This document shows, piece after piece, positions 34,049-45,038 of a stretch of 64,000 nt of DNA (its first letter is position 1; each line of letters starts with the position of its first letter). A program made the translations under genes and the position numbers. Source of the stretch: Rhizaria sp. SCN 62-66. Taxonomy: Eukaryota > Rhizaria, unplaced. The notes beneath the pieces were generated by a model. That model worked only from the letters and a program-made list of their open reading frames with translations, was not told the DNA's origin and did no database searches. Location: NCBI GenBank assembly GCA_001724265.1, contig MEDY01000062.1:1-64000 (forward strand). Direction: 5' to 3'.

Positions 34049-34456
34049 AGCGCGGCTAGAGTTTGTAAAAGCAAGCGGCAGCGTGGAACCCGGGGTTGCT
34101 GTCATCCGCGCCGCAGCCTCGGACTCAGCCACCAAGGGCGCCTGCGACAACTGCGAGTGAGTGTGCGACTGGGTTGTCGGAGCAGGACGGGTGGGGGCAG
34201 TGAAGCTCGGCGCGCGCGGCAGCACACGCGTAGGACCAGGACCAGGATCAGCAGGGCAAGCAGGAACGCCGAACGGAGCGGCCTTGGTGGTGGCGGTCTG
34301 GGGGCCGGCAGGCGCGGGCGAGGCCGCACTGTCGGCGGGGCGGGCCGGGGAGGGGGCCGCGCGCGTGGGTCCAGTTGGCTGTTGGGGTGCGGGCGAGGCA
34401 GTGGGGCGCGACGGGGCCGCACGGCTAGGGGCTGAGTTCGTAGCGGGCAAGCTCAT
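25106..34456 (-). CDS. RGS / C2 / PTEN-like pseudophosphatase fusion protein
   Basis: A 9.35-kb single exon encoding 3116 residues. The first 1200 residues are Pro/Ser/Ala-rich and disordered, with an Asp-Ala repeat. An RGS domain is split: LLRFLASRHCAESAAFLDAA (about 1260-1300) matches its first helices, and about 300 residues later IDAPTRVAAERA...VERDVFSRFI (about 1590-1640) matches its last ones. A C2-like region spans about 1885-2125. A PTEN/tensin-type phosphatase domain begins YRDDGFDLDLAYVTPRL (about 2285). Its P-loop reads QSRKGVARAG, so the catalytic Cys is Ser2413 and the preceding His is Gln; it is probably inactive. A PTEN-type C2 follows, opening PILLLKRIRFSGIP (about 2550) and closing GDFAFDLIDPE...YFEVPRNAL near the C-terminus, with about 400 disordered residues between. 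A membrane-linked G-protein regulator or scaffold is inferred. It ends with TGA. Confidence 0.85.
34010..34056. repeat. GCGTCG hexanucleotide tandem repeat, coding (Asp-Ala)n
   Basis: Tandem GTCGGC units on the plus strand encode an alternating Asp-Ala run near residues 135-150 of the RGS/PTEN-like protein. Similar Asp-Ala runs occur in the TBC protein and the Gln/Ala-rich protein. Confidence 0.7.
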
Positions 34457-35171
34457 GATGTGAGTGCGGTGATGTGGACGGGGTTAAAACAAACTATAAA
34501 GACAGAAGTCGACTCCGCGGGAGTGACGAGTGCAGGGGGGGAGGGGACAGGGCCACAGAACAACACGGCCAGAAAACAGAGCTACAAATGCAAGAGTCGG
34601 CTATAAATGCAACAATTGGACGTTGAAAATGTTGTCATGAGAAATTACATGGCCATCTATGTACAGTATGAAGTTGCGTTGCGCTGCAGCCTGCATTTGT
34701 AATGACGAGCAATGGATAAGACACGTCACTCCCTGGATTAATTGTGTCGGTCAGTGCAGCATGACAGCAAGAGTGTCAGGCAATATAATTACTGGTTCAC
34801 ACATTGTATATTGCATAAAGGCAGCGCATTCCAACGTATGCACACTTGACGCTAGAATTGCGGCAGTTGAGCTAATTCTAAAAGTTTGACAAGACGCGTG
34901 CCTCAGTGGGCCAGCGGCCACCCCAAATCGGTCGTTTGACTGGGGCTGACCTTCTGTGCCATATGTGCCGTACCCAGTCGTCGACAAGTGCCGTTTCTGG
35001 ACAACATGATAAGAATACGGAATATTATTTATGATTTGAAATTTTTATTGTCTCATATCGTGTTAAACCCTACCATTCACCTATCTAAACCCAGCCCTCC
35101 CTTCAGTCCAGCCTCAACAGCTAAGCCCACTCCGTTTCCCGTCGCCAGCGCCCGCTAGCCACCTCTGGAGG
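34457..35171. other. Divergent spacer, 715 bp
   Basis: AT-rich region between divergent genes, presumably with both promoters. No coding sequence or structured RNA was recognised. Confidence 0.4.
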
Positions 35172-35690
35172 ATGAGCGTCTGGGCCCGCAACGCTGTCGC
35201 AAAGGGTACGTTTGACGACAAGCGTGACGCAGAGCTCGCGCAGGCGTGTGCGCGCGGCAACGCCCGTCTGTTCAACGAACTGGTCCGCATCTACCACCGT
35301 GATAACCGCTACTTGCGACCGGACCTACCCAAGCTCGCCACGCCCTACCCCGAGGTGCGCGCAAACCGGCGCCGCAGCCACGCGCCGAATGTTGTGCAGA
35401 CCTCGGAGCGCGCGCGCCGCTTTGGGCTCCGCACCAGCGCGATGATTGACAGCCAACGCCTCACGGCGCGACTCACGCCTGCTTCAGACACCACGCCTGG
35501 ACAGAGCGGGAACGCCAACAGCGGCCGCGGCGTCGCGCCGGACTATGGCAGCGGGCAGACCACGGTCCAGCAGCATCGGCAGCGTGGGACGCGTGCGCGC
35601 CCTGCGCATCAGGCTCAGGTCAGTACGCCGTATTCTGATGAGACGACAGCTCGTTTGGCTGCACTGGGCATCCCGACAGATATCGTCTAA
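35172..35690 (+). CDS. Small basic protein of unknown function
   Basis: Not recognised. It has 172 residues in a single exon: ATG in the context GGAGGATGAGC, TAA at the end. The N-terminal half is helical and charged (FDDKRDAELAQACARG..., then IYHRDNRYLRPDLPKL), followed by an Arg-rich stretch (RANRRRSHA) and a Gly/Gln/Thr-rich disordered tail. Coding support comes from GC-rich third positions compared with the AT-rich flanks, and from the absence of a better frame. It may be a microtubule- or flagellum-associated small protein, but no motif proves it. Confidence 0.7.
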   Translation: MSVWARNAVAKGTFDDKRDAELAQACARGNARLFNELVRIYHRDNRYLRPDLPKLATPYPEVRANRRRSHAPNVVQTSERARRFGLRTSAMIDSQRLTARLTPASDTTPGQSGNANSGRGVAPDYGSGQTTVQQHRQRGTRARPAHQAQVSTPYSDETTARLAALGIPTDIV

Positions 35691-36016
35691 TCGTCGGAAC
35701 TCATGCGTCGGCACATGCCGCGCCATCGTTAAATTAGCATTGAAAATATACTTAGCCTCCATATTCAAGTGATTTAATACACATATATGTTACAATATCG
35801 TATTTCTACCTCGGCAAAGACCCACTTTTGTATTCCAGCAGGACAGGCCGACGTGTCGTACAGCTTGCAACTTGAAAAATAATTGGTCACAAGAAAAGTA
35901 TAAAATATATATTCGCTGTCCGCCAGTAGACCTTGCAGCTTACCGTGTAGTGTATTTAACTTTGTTAACTATAGTTTCTTTTTCACGCAGGCAGCGATGC
36001 ACGTTGCGACCGTCGG
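35691..36016. other. Spacer, 326 bp
   Basis: AT-rich DNA after the small gene and before the first exon of the Cdc20/Cdh1-like gene. No feature was recognised. Confidence 0.4.
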
Positions 36017-37061
36017 ATGTCAAAATTGCAAGACCAACTGAACCCTCTTGATTCTCGACACACGCAAACCCCAACAAATGTACGTAAAACCATGATAGTC
36101 CCAAAAATACACCCATGAAATGATACTGGTGCGCGTCGATATAAATATGCATCCTGGACCCGTCACTCACTTGAACAGTTTGCCTTCCCGTGTTTGTCAT
36201 AGTAGACGAGCCGCAACCGGAGGCCTCGCCGCTCCAACCCCAAGCCCGAGCCGGGCGAGCTCCTGTCGCCGGCTGCCGCACAGCACCAGCCTAAGCGCAG
36301 CCGCAAACGCGCCGACTCACGAGCTCCATTGCACGCGCCGTCCCACTTTATGTCGGAAAACCGCGCAGGAACGCACAACGCCCCGGCTCCACGCACCCGT
36401 GACCGCGACCGCAACCGGTTGACGCACTCGCGTGCTTCCAGGCCCGCCACAGCCAAAACCGCTGTCCACAGCAGCACAAGACGCCACGTTGGTGCTGCCA
36501 GCGCAGACACTGATGACGACGAGGACGCATGCACGACCCTGGGTCGGGTGTTAAGTGAGCAGCCGTTGCAGCTGTCGCAAGAGAACAGCGATAACGCGTA
36601 TGAGAGCTCTCGGCAACCCGCCGCCCCTGCACGGCTACGCCCGCTCCCACTGGCGACTTGCGCCAACAACAGCACCAGCAATGCTGGTGGCGACTCGCCG
36701 ACGGGCATCGCCGTCGCGCGCGCGATCTCGACTGGCGGCACCGACCGCGAGCGGGGGACCAACTCTGACTCTGACTCGGACTCGGACTCGGTCACCGCGG
36801 CTTTCTTTGCCCCGTCGCGCGGCTCGGTGTTTGACTCTGACGCCGCAGACGAAGCGGCGATGCCGCTGGCGGTGCTGCGACTGCGGCCGGCGGCGGCGGC
36901 GAGCGCACGGTGGACCGCGCCCTTCAGCCCGATACGCTCGCCTCCGCAGCTCTCCGGCCTCGCGCACAGCCACAGCTACACGCACGGCACACACGGCAAC
37001 AGCAGTCACGGTCAGACGCACAGTCACAGTCGCGCGCACTCGGCCGCGCGGCCAGCCCGCA

Positions 37062-37093
<32 letters not shown>

Positions 37094-40000
37094 AGTCAGC
37101 TGTCTCCGCCGCCCATCACGTCGCCGTTGCGCCTGTCGTCCGCGCCCCGCTACAGTGACAACGCCGCCGGTGACGGCCTCGACGACCGTCTCATCGCGAG
37201 TGACCGAGCGGGGAGTGACCGTGGCGGGCCGCTGCTGTCCCCGCCGAGGGCCCAGTGCACCGTGCTGTCGCCGGTCGACGTAGCGCTGCTGCACGACCCC
37301 CACGCGGGCGGGCCCACGGTCTTCGGCGCGGCGCTCTCCGCAGCGGCGGCGCTTACCGCGGCCGGACGCGTGTACAGCGCGCACACGGCGCGCGCGCGGG
37401 CCGCGGCGAGGGCGTTTTCGCCTGACGGCGCAGCGGCCGCGCTCAGCCGCAGCCGCAGCCGCCACAGCAGCGCCAGCGCCAGCAGCAGCAGCAGCAGCAG
37501 CAGCAGTGAGAGCGCGCGCGCAGCGGCGGACTGGGGCCCGCTGCGGGCCAGCGCGGCGACGGGCGTGGAGCCGCGGCGCGCGCGTACGACCGTGGGACAG
37601 CTATCTCTCCTCACTGCGCTCGAGACCGGGCTGAGCCCCGCGCTGGCGCGGCCGCCCGTGGCACCGGTGCAGGCGCACCCGTTCGAGCCGCTCACGCGCG
37701 CAACGCTCGGTGCGCCGCCGCTCGCTGCCGCAAACCTCGGCGGCTTTGGTCAAACGCACACCGGCGGAGGGGGGTTTCGCGGCGCGCTGGGCCGCGTGGT
37801 GCTGCAGGCGGACTCGCATATCGGCGCCACAGACGTGCCCGCGTCCGTGGGGTTTAACTCGGGCGTCGCCGCCGCGGCCGCAGGGTCCGTCGCCGCGGCC
37901 GCGGTCGGCGCCTACGCGCACGCGGTCGCCGAGGAGGCGATGGAGGAGGACACCGAGGCCGCCGGCCGCGCCGCGCGCCTGCACGGTAGCTCCTCCGCCG
38001 CGCTGCTCCAGCCCGCGCCGCTGCTGATTAGCACCGCCGCGGCGGCCGCTGCAATGGCCGCGGGCGAGCGCGCGCCGGAGGCCCCTGCGGCGGCGGCGGC
38101 GCGGGTGCTTGCGGCCGCCGCGGCGCTCGCTCCGCGGGGCGGGGACGCGCTGTGGGGCACGCTCACCGCAGCCGCCTCCGCGAACAACGCCGCGCACGGT
38201 TATCGTCACGGCCACGCTCGGAGCGGTGGCGCGCCGCTGGTAGACGCGGTGCGCAGCGCGGAGGCCGCGGGCGGCGCGGTGAGGGCGGCGCTAGTGGAGC
38301 GCACGGCACGTGTGGCCGACGTAGCACACAGTGCCAACGACGCTTCACAGAGTGCTAGCAGTGCTGCAACACAGAGCGCCACCGATACCGCACAGAGCGC
38401 GATCGGTGCGGCACAGAGCGCAATCGGCGCAGCGCAGAGCGCCGGCGGTGCAGCGCAAGGCGCAGGGTCTGTGCTGCGACAGCCGACCGCAGAGCCCAGG
38501 CTGTCGGGGCTGCGCGTCGACACTGGCGCTGGCGCCGACTCCACGGCGGCAACTGCGACTGGGGCTGCAGCGGCGGCGACGACCTCGGGGCAAATGCAAG
38601 GCTTTCTGTCGCCGACCGGGACCGGTGCGCTCCCGCAGCAGTTTCTGTCGCCGCAGCCGCAGCCGCGGCGGGCTGGGCTGGTGCAGCTCATGCAATCGCC
38701 AACGCCGCAGCCTCAGCCGCAAAGGCTGTTATCGCCCGGCGCGCTGCGGCCAGCGCTGGCGCCCTCTGTGTGCAGCGTCGGCGTCGGCAGCCCCGGCCCC
38801 GGCAACGGCCCCGGCAGCAACTCGATGCAGTCGCCGCCGTCGCACGCCCATATGCTTGGCCAGCAGCAGCTAGCGCGCGCGCGGTTCACGCAGCCGATGT
38901 CGCCCCAGTCCCCGCAGCTGCGCTCGCCGCCGTTATTGTCGCCGCAGTCGAACAGTGCGGTTAACATTGGTGCCGCAGCTTGCGGCACAGTCACGGGTGC
39001 TGCCGAACCAGCACTGCGGCGGCCGCAGTCGCGCGCTTCATTGCAAAGCGCCACCAGCGGTGCCAGCACCAGTGCCCGCGCACCTGCGCTGCTGAGTCCG
39101 ACGCTGTTGAGCCCCGCACCGCTATCGCCGCTGCCACTGGGCAGCGCGCGGTCTGGTCTCGCGACTATGGTAGCGACACGCAACTGGGGCCGCTCACCTC
39201 CGCCGCTGCAGCCTCTGCCGCGCACTGCAACAGCCGCATCCAGTACCGGCGCTACCGCTGCTGCTGCATCTACTGCGTCTCAATCTCAACAGCAGACGCG
39301 GCCCCGGTCCACTGAGCCTGCGACAGTCGGGATAGACCCCCACACTGCGGACACAGGGCAGCGCGTGCTGCTGATGTCGACGCTGCTCGAGCCGCGCTCG
39401 GCCTACGCGGTCACCGCCGCGCTCTCAGGCCAGTCCGTCATTATCACCGGCGGCTCCGGCACCTGCACCAGCTCTGGCAGCGGCGGCAGCATTGGCCACC
39501 GCGCTGGCGACCCCGCGCTGTACACGCCCGCGGGGCTGGAGCTCGCGGCCGCGGCCGCGCGCGGCGCCACGGCCCCGGTCCCCGTGCCGTGCGCTCGCGG
39601 CGGCTGGGACGTTCTCGAAGCCTCCGCGGCGCACGCTGTGCGGGCCGAAGCGCTGCACGGCACGCTGGTCCAGGCCGCCGCGTTCAGCGCCGGCGGTGAC
39701 GACGCCGCGGTCGACGTGGCGGACACGCCTGCCGCGCGCGCCGCGTTTGGCTCAGCGGCGGCGCAGGTCGCCTCGGCCGCGGCGGCGGCAACCGCGGCGG
39801 CCGTAGCGGGTGAGGGAATCCGGCAGGTTGCGGCGTCACGGGTCGTCGTCGCGCCTGCGCTGAGCGATGACTTCTATCTGTCGCTGCTTGCATTTGCGCC
39901 AGATGCGTCGGGCCGTCTCGCGGTCGGGCTCGGCAACGCCGTCGCGGTCACGCGGCCGGGCGCGGGTGCCGGCGACGACGCGGACGCAGCCGAGGACGAC

Positions 40001-42016
40001 GCGGACTGCGATCCGAGCGCCGCCAGCGTGCTGCCTGGAGCACGGACCGTGCTTGACCTCGCGCGCGGCGTGCCTGCAGTGAGCAGCGCGGTGCTCGCGG
40101 CGGTGACTGCGCTGGCGCGCGAGAAAGCCAGCGCGGCAGAGGCGCGGCTTGCGGCGGCGCGCGCCAAGCACAGTCGGCTGACACAGCAGCGGCCTCAGCA
40201 ACAGAGCCAGACGTCTGCGTCACTGACTCATACGCAGACTCCGGCGTGGGCACAGGCAAAGGCAAACAAGAAGGAAGATGCAACCTGGGACGCTGGCCGA
40301 GCAGCACAGCTGTCACCGCGCGACTTATTCGTCTCTGCGTCCTCACTGCGTCGCACTAACACAGCAAGTTCGAGCGCAACTGCACCAAATGCACAGACCA
40401 ATGCCGGCGCGTCTGATGCGGGTTCGTCACCGCGCAGCGCAGATTCGTCCATGTCCGTCTCGGCAGCGCGGGGTGCGGTGGCCCGCAGCCCTATGCCGCG
40501 CCGCCACGCCTCACCAGCCGCGCTCTTGCCAACATCACCACCGCCCCCAGCAGTCACAATCTCGGTCACTGCTCCAACCGCGCTCGAACAGCATCCGAAT
40601 GCGAATGCGCTGCCGCCGCAGGAGATCCCGCTAGCGCTGCGTGGCAAGCCAACCTCACGCGTGGCCGCGGTGGCGTGGCGGCCGTGGGGCGCAGCCGCGG
40701 GCTTCGCCTGGGCCGCGGGCTCCGGGCTCAGCCCGCGGTCCCCGGCCGGCGCGGGCGCGTGCTGCGCGGCGCGGCAGCGTGACGTGCGCGCGCCAGCCGT
40801 GGGGCGCGCGGCGGCGGCCGCGTGGGGGGACACAACGCTGAACCTGTGGGGCGCGGTCGCACAGAGCTGGGAGCACAGGGCGGCGCTGGCGGACACCGAG
40901 ACCGCGGCGCTAATGGCGCGCATGCGCGGTCTCAACATCAACAGCGGCGATGAACTTGAATCTCCTGTGGATATGGCGCTGCCAGTGTGCGACGCGACTG
41001 CTGCGGACAGTAATCTCCCTGGGACGAGCGAGGCCGCTCGGCTGGCGCGGCGTGCACTGGACGAGCCAGAGTCGCAACTCGCCGTGTCCACAACCGACGG
41101 CTCGGTCCTGCTCGTTGACGCCGCGACGGGCGCGCTGGTGCGTTCCTTCGCTGGCCATCGGTCCGGCCACCGCATCGGTGCCCTGAGCTGGGGCGCGCCG
41201 ACGCTGCTGGCGTCGGGCGGGCGCGACCGGTACGTAGTGCTGCACGACACGCGCGCCCCGCAGGCCGTGGCCTGGCTTGCGGGCCACAGCCAGGAGATCT
41301 GCGGGCTCGACTTTGCGCGCGGCGGCGGCGGCGACGGCGCGCCCTGGATGCTTGCGTCGGGCGGCAACGACAACAAGGTCTGCGTGTGGAACATCCGCAT
41401 GCTTTCCTCCGCCTCCGCGCCCCCCGTCTCTGCCAACAGCAGCAGTGTGAGTGGAACCAACAGCGGCAGCGTCGGCGGAGGTCAGTATAGCGGGACGTGG
41501 AACGTGGCGACGGCGCCGATGTGCACCCTGCGCGGGCACCGCGCAGCGGTCAAGGCCGTGGCGTGGTCGCCGCATGTGCCCGGTCTGCTCGCCACCGGCG
41601 GCGGCACCGCGGACCGCTGCATCCGGCTCTGGGACGTCTTCGCCGACGATGGCTCCGGCGCCGCCACCATCGGCACCGGCGCGTCTGGCGCGCTGGGTGC
41701 GGGTGCTGTTGCTGTCGTCGACACGGGCTCGCAGGTGTGCCAGCTGGCGTGGTCGCCGTCGCGCCGCGGGGAGCTGTTCTCGTCGCACGGGTACGCGCGC
41801 CACCACATCGCGCTGTGGCGCGCCCCGGAGCTTGCCCCACTGGCGCTGCTGCAGGGCCACGGCGCGCGCGTGCTCCACCTCGCGCTCAGGCCGGACGGCG
41901 CGCTGCTCGCGTCGGCTGCGGGCGGCGCCGACGGGACGCTGCGCTACTGGCCGGTGGGGCCGCCGCCGGACGCTAGCGGGGGGCGCGGAACGCTTAGTGG
42001 AGGTATTCTGCGATGA
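36017..42016 (+). CDS. Cdc20/Cdh1 (Fizzy) family WD40 protein with very long N-terminus
   Basis: Putative activator and substrate receptor of the anaphase-promoting complex. The proposed exon 1 (36017-36079) encodes 21 residues starting MSKLQDQLNP and ends at a GTACGT donor. The intron ends CATAGTAG at 36205 (or CATAG at 36202). The frame is then open from 36206 to TGA at 42014-42016, about 1957 residues. Signature segments are DDFYLSLLAF (about 1242), GHRIGALSW, HSQEICGLDF, LASGGNDNKVCVWN, HRAAVKAVAWSPH, LATGGGTADRCIRLWD, DTGSQVCQLAWSP and ELFSSHGY. The C-terminus ILR resembles the Ile-Arg tail that docks on the APC/C. A possible degenerate C-box, DRLIASDRAG, lies near residue 347. About 1200 mostly disordered residues precede the propeller, and a further insert of about 200 residues lies after its first blade. 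If exon 1 is wrong, the first downstream in-frame ATG is 36350. Confidence 0.88.
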
Positions 42017-42297
42017 TAAAGATGCAGTGATGGTCAAGGAAGAGCGCGGAACGCGAGGGGGTGTATTCAACAGTGCGGTGTAGTGCAAAGGGATCAAATG
42101 GGGGCCCAGGGAATTGTAACGATTAAATAGACGGAAGCTTACGCATGTGAATGTACGAGAGCTTAAACTACTGTAGTCATGAGAAAATGCTGCCAACATG
42201 GCGAGCAAAATGAAAATAAAAATAAAGAGAATCAAGCTTTAAATCAAAATATAGCATGAGTCTTGGAAGTACATGAAAGATGACAGGAAGCTGAGAC

Positions 42298-44658
42298 TCA
42301 GGCGATATTTGTGCGGAGCGTGGCCGCGATGGCGTCACGCTCGCGCTGGCACGCCAGCTGGGCCATCCACTCCACATTGGCGAACCGTGACACCGGGACT
42401 GGCGTTATCGACGCCGCGACCGCGCTGCCAGCGCTCGCAGCCGCGGCGCAGTCCGCGTCGGCGGGGTTTGCACCAGTTTCTGCATCAGCGTCTGCGTCTG
42501 CATCGGCGTTGACGGGGAGGTCCGCGGCGGCGCTGGCGGAGAGCGGGTCGGTGTAGAGCCGCATGCGCATCTGCAACAGCCGCAGCCGCTGCAGGAGCCC
42601 GCCCGCGCGCGGCACCGCGGCCTCCGCGGGCGGCGTTGAGTGCTCGGCGTCGAACGCCGCGTCCGCGGCCACCACGGAACCCAACGGCGGCCACAGCGCC
42701 TGCGCCTGCGCCTGGGCGTGCTTGAACGCGGCGGTCGCAACCGCGGCGGCAGCGGTGGACGCCGCGGTCGCGCGGTCCGGGGAGCCCTCTTTGGCCTCCA
42801 GCCAAGCCGCAGCAACGTCTGCGTCAGCGGCGTCACTGTGCGCGGCGTGTGCAGCGCCGTGGCGCTCGCGCGCAGAGCGGAACATCGCGCGCACCGCGTC
42901 GTCAGCACGCATAGCGGCGCCGCCCTTGTAGTGCGTGTGCGTGCGGTGTGAGTGGCGCTCGCCGAAGCCGAAGCCAAGCGTGCCAGTGCAGTCGCTGTAC
43001 TCGTCGCCGAACGGGCACGCGTCGGCCTCGTCGTCGACGGCAATGCCGGCGCCGTCAAGCGCAGACATGCGGTCACCGCCACGAGCACGCCGCGACTGCT
43101 GTTGTAAGTTGTGGCTTCTGCTGTGGTGATTAGTGTTTCTGGTTGCGCCGGCTCTGTGGGTGTTGACGCTAACGCTCGCGTTCGCCCCGTGAATAGCGGC
43201 GAGTGCGGCGGGCGACACGCCCTCGCTGAAAGCCTCGACATCGCCCAGACTCGACATCCATGCGGGGACGTCGTCACGCTCATGGTCACGCTGCTCACGG
43301 TCGCGTTCGCGCTCGCGCTCGAGCTCGCAGGCGTTGGCCTCTGCAAACTCAGCGTCAGCCTCGGCCTGGCTCTGCAACTGCAACTGTGATATGCTCTTAA
43401 CAGAAGGCGTGTGTTTCGCAGCAGTGTGTGTTTGCTGCGGTCGTGCAAGCGACTCAAGCACTGCGGCACGCGGGGCTGCCGTGACCACATCGCCACTCTG
43501 CTGTTGATGTTGGTGCTGGATCTGCGTTTGTGGACTTAGTAACAAACGCGCCAGCGCGGCGTGATCTTTCAACCGCGAAAGCAGCGCGGACGGCGCGACA
43601 GCGGCTTCCGCATCAACCGTCTCCGTGATTGGTGAGGGCACAGCTGCTGTTTCAGCGATGGCGGAGGGGGAGTCGGGTCCAGCCGCGGCGACAACAGCAC
43701 TAGAGCGAGTGTTGGACTCGCAGTGCTAGTCGCATACGGTGCAGAAACCGTCCTCAGTGCTTGTCCGGACACGCAACTCTGCAGTTGTCGCAGCTTCAGG
43801 GGCAGTGGCGTTCGCAGTGACCGATGCGTGCGGAGCAACAACGGGGGCGGCGGCTTTAGCAACAGCAGGTGCGGGCAATTGCATCACACGCGCATGTTGC
43901 TGGAGTTGATGATATTGCTGCTGCTGTTGCTGCTGTTGGGCTGCAAGCGACATCGTTGCAGACTGCGGCAACATAGCATTGTGTGCGAACCAGGACGACG
44001 AGGGCTGTGCAAGCTGCATCTGTGACCTCTGCCAGTGACTTGCGGGCGCCATAAGCGCCGCGTGTGGATGCGACAGTTGCGCCGGCAGCAGCATCGGAGC
44101 CGGTGCCACAAAGCGCGACTGCTGAGACTGGCTGTGATGGGGTTGCTGCGACTGCTGCGCTGCGTAATGGTGGGGCAGCGCTGGCGCATGGTGCTGCGCG
44201 GGCGACGGCATAGGGCCGTAATGCTGCGCCACGGGTTGTTGCGCGGCCTGCACTGGCCAGGCAAGCGCCTGAGCCTGGGCCTGGGCCTGGGCCTGTGCGT
44301 GCACGGACGCCGCGTGTGGCGAGGGCAAAGCGGGCGAATGAGAGCAGAGCGCGGGCGGGGTGGCCGCTGAGGCTTCATAGAGCGAGTCCCAGCCAGCGGG
44401 GCTCTCAAATAGCGCCGAGGCGGGGTTCACAAGCAGTGCGGGGCCGTGATGGGCTCCCGGGTGGACGCGCGTCAACGATTCAGAGCGCGCGAGGACGGGG
44501 GCGGTGACGGCTGTTGACTCGGGGCGCGGGGGGCGCGCCACCGCCTTGCGAGCAAGCGCGGCCTCCGAGATGCGCGAGTTGAGATGCACACCTGTCGCAC
44601 TAAAGAAAACACCCTTGTTCATAGCACCAGCGCCTGCTGCGCCGGGGCCGAACGACAT
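42298..44658 (-). CDS. Gln/Ala/His-rich protein with one in-frame TAG
   Basis: Not recognised. ATG at 44658 to TGA at 42300-42298 gives 786 codons in one frame, with TAG at 43728-43726 (codon 311) and no other stop. The first part is Ala/Pro/Gln/His-rich (QAQAQAQAQA, poly-Gln). The TAG falls in a Cys-rich spot, FCTVCD-TAG-HCESN, which might be part of a metal-binding site. The downstream half has an Arg/Glu patch (ELERERERDREQRDHERDD), DDVPAWMSSLGDVEAF, a CPFGDEYSDC segment, an Asp-Ala repeat, and an ordered-looking end (FANVEWMAQLACQRERDAIAATL). No canonical GTAC- or GTAA-type donor lies just upstream of the TAG, which argues against an intron there. If TAG were a stop, the downstream 260 codons would have no ATG near their start. 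Confidence 0.8.
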
Positions 44659-45038
44659 ATATACCCTTCCTTGTGGTAGTTTTGAGCGGCTATAGCGGAA
44701 GCAAAGTGGGCGGTGCGTGGCACGAAAGTAAAGAAGAGTTCAAGATGGTTAGATTGATATTTAAGATATGTTGAAACAGTATAATTTCGAAAACACTCTT
44801 GTATGTGCCATATCCAAATTTGAACGTGGTTAGCGAACATATGGTATCGTATCAAAGCACATGAAGTTTAGGTAGCTAGCGGACCACACTGAACTCCCCG
44901 CTGGCCGCTCGAACGAGTGCTGGGTGAGGACGACTCGAACGCAACTTAAAACCTCGCTGAAACGCGATTCAACATCCGTTACTGAAGTGTTTATAACGAT
45001 AACAAGTTTGACTTGGGCGTTATAACATTTTGTGAAAA
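44659..45038. other. Divergent spacer, 380 bp
   Basis: AT-rich region between the Gln/Ala-rich gene (-) and the acid phosphatase gene (+). A TATATA element lies immediately upstream of the minus-strand ATG. No other feature was seen. Confidence 0.4.

Noticed and set aside
35172-35690. Assigning the 172-residue protein to the CFAP97/hemingway family
   Set aside because: Only vague charge similarity; no conserved motif could be matched.
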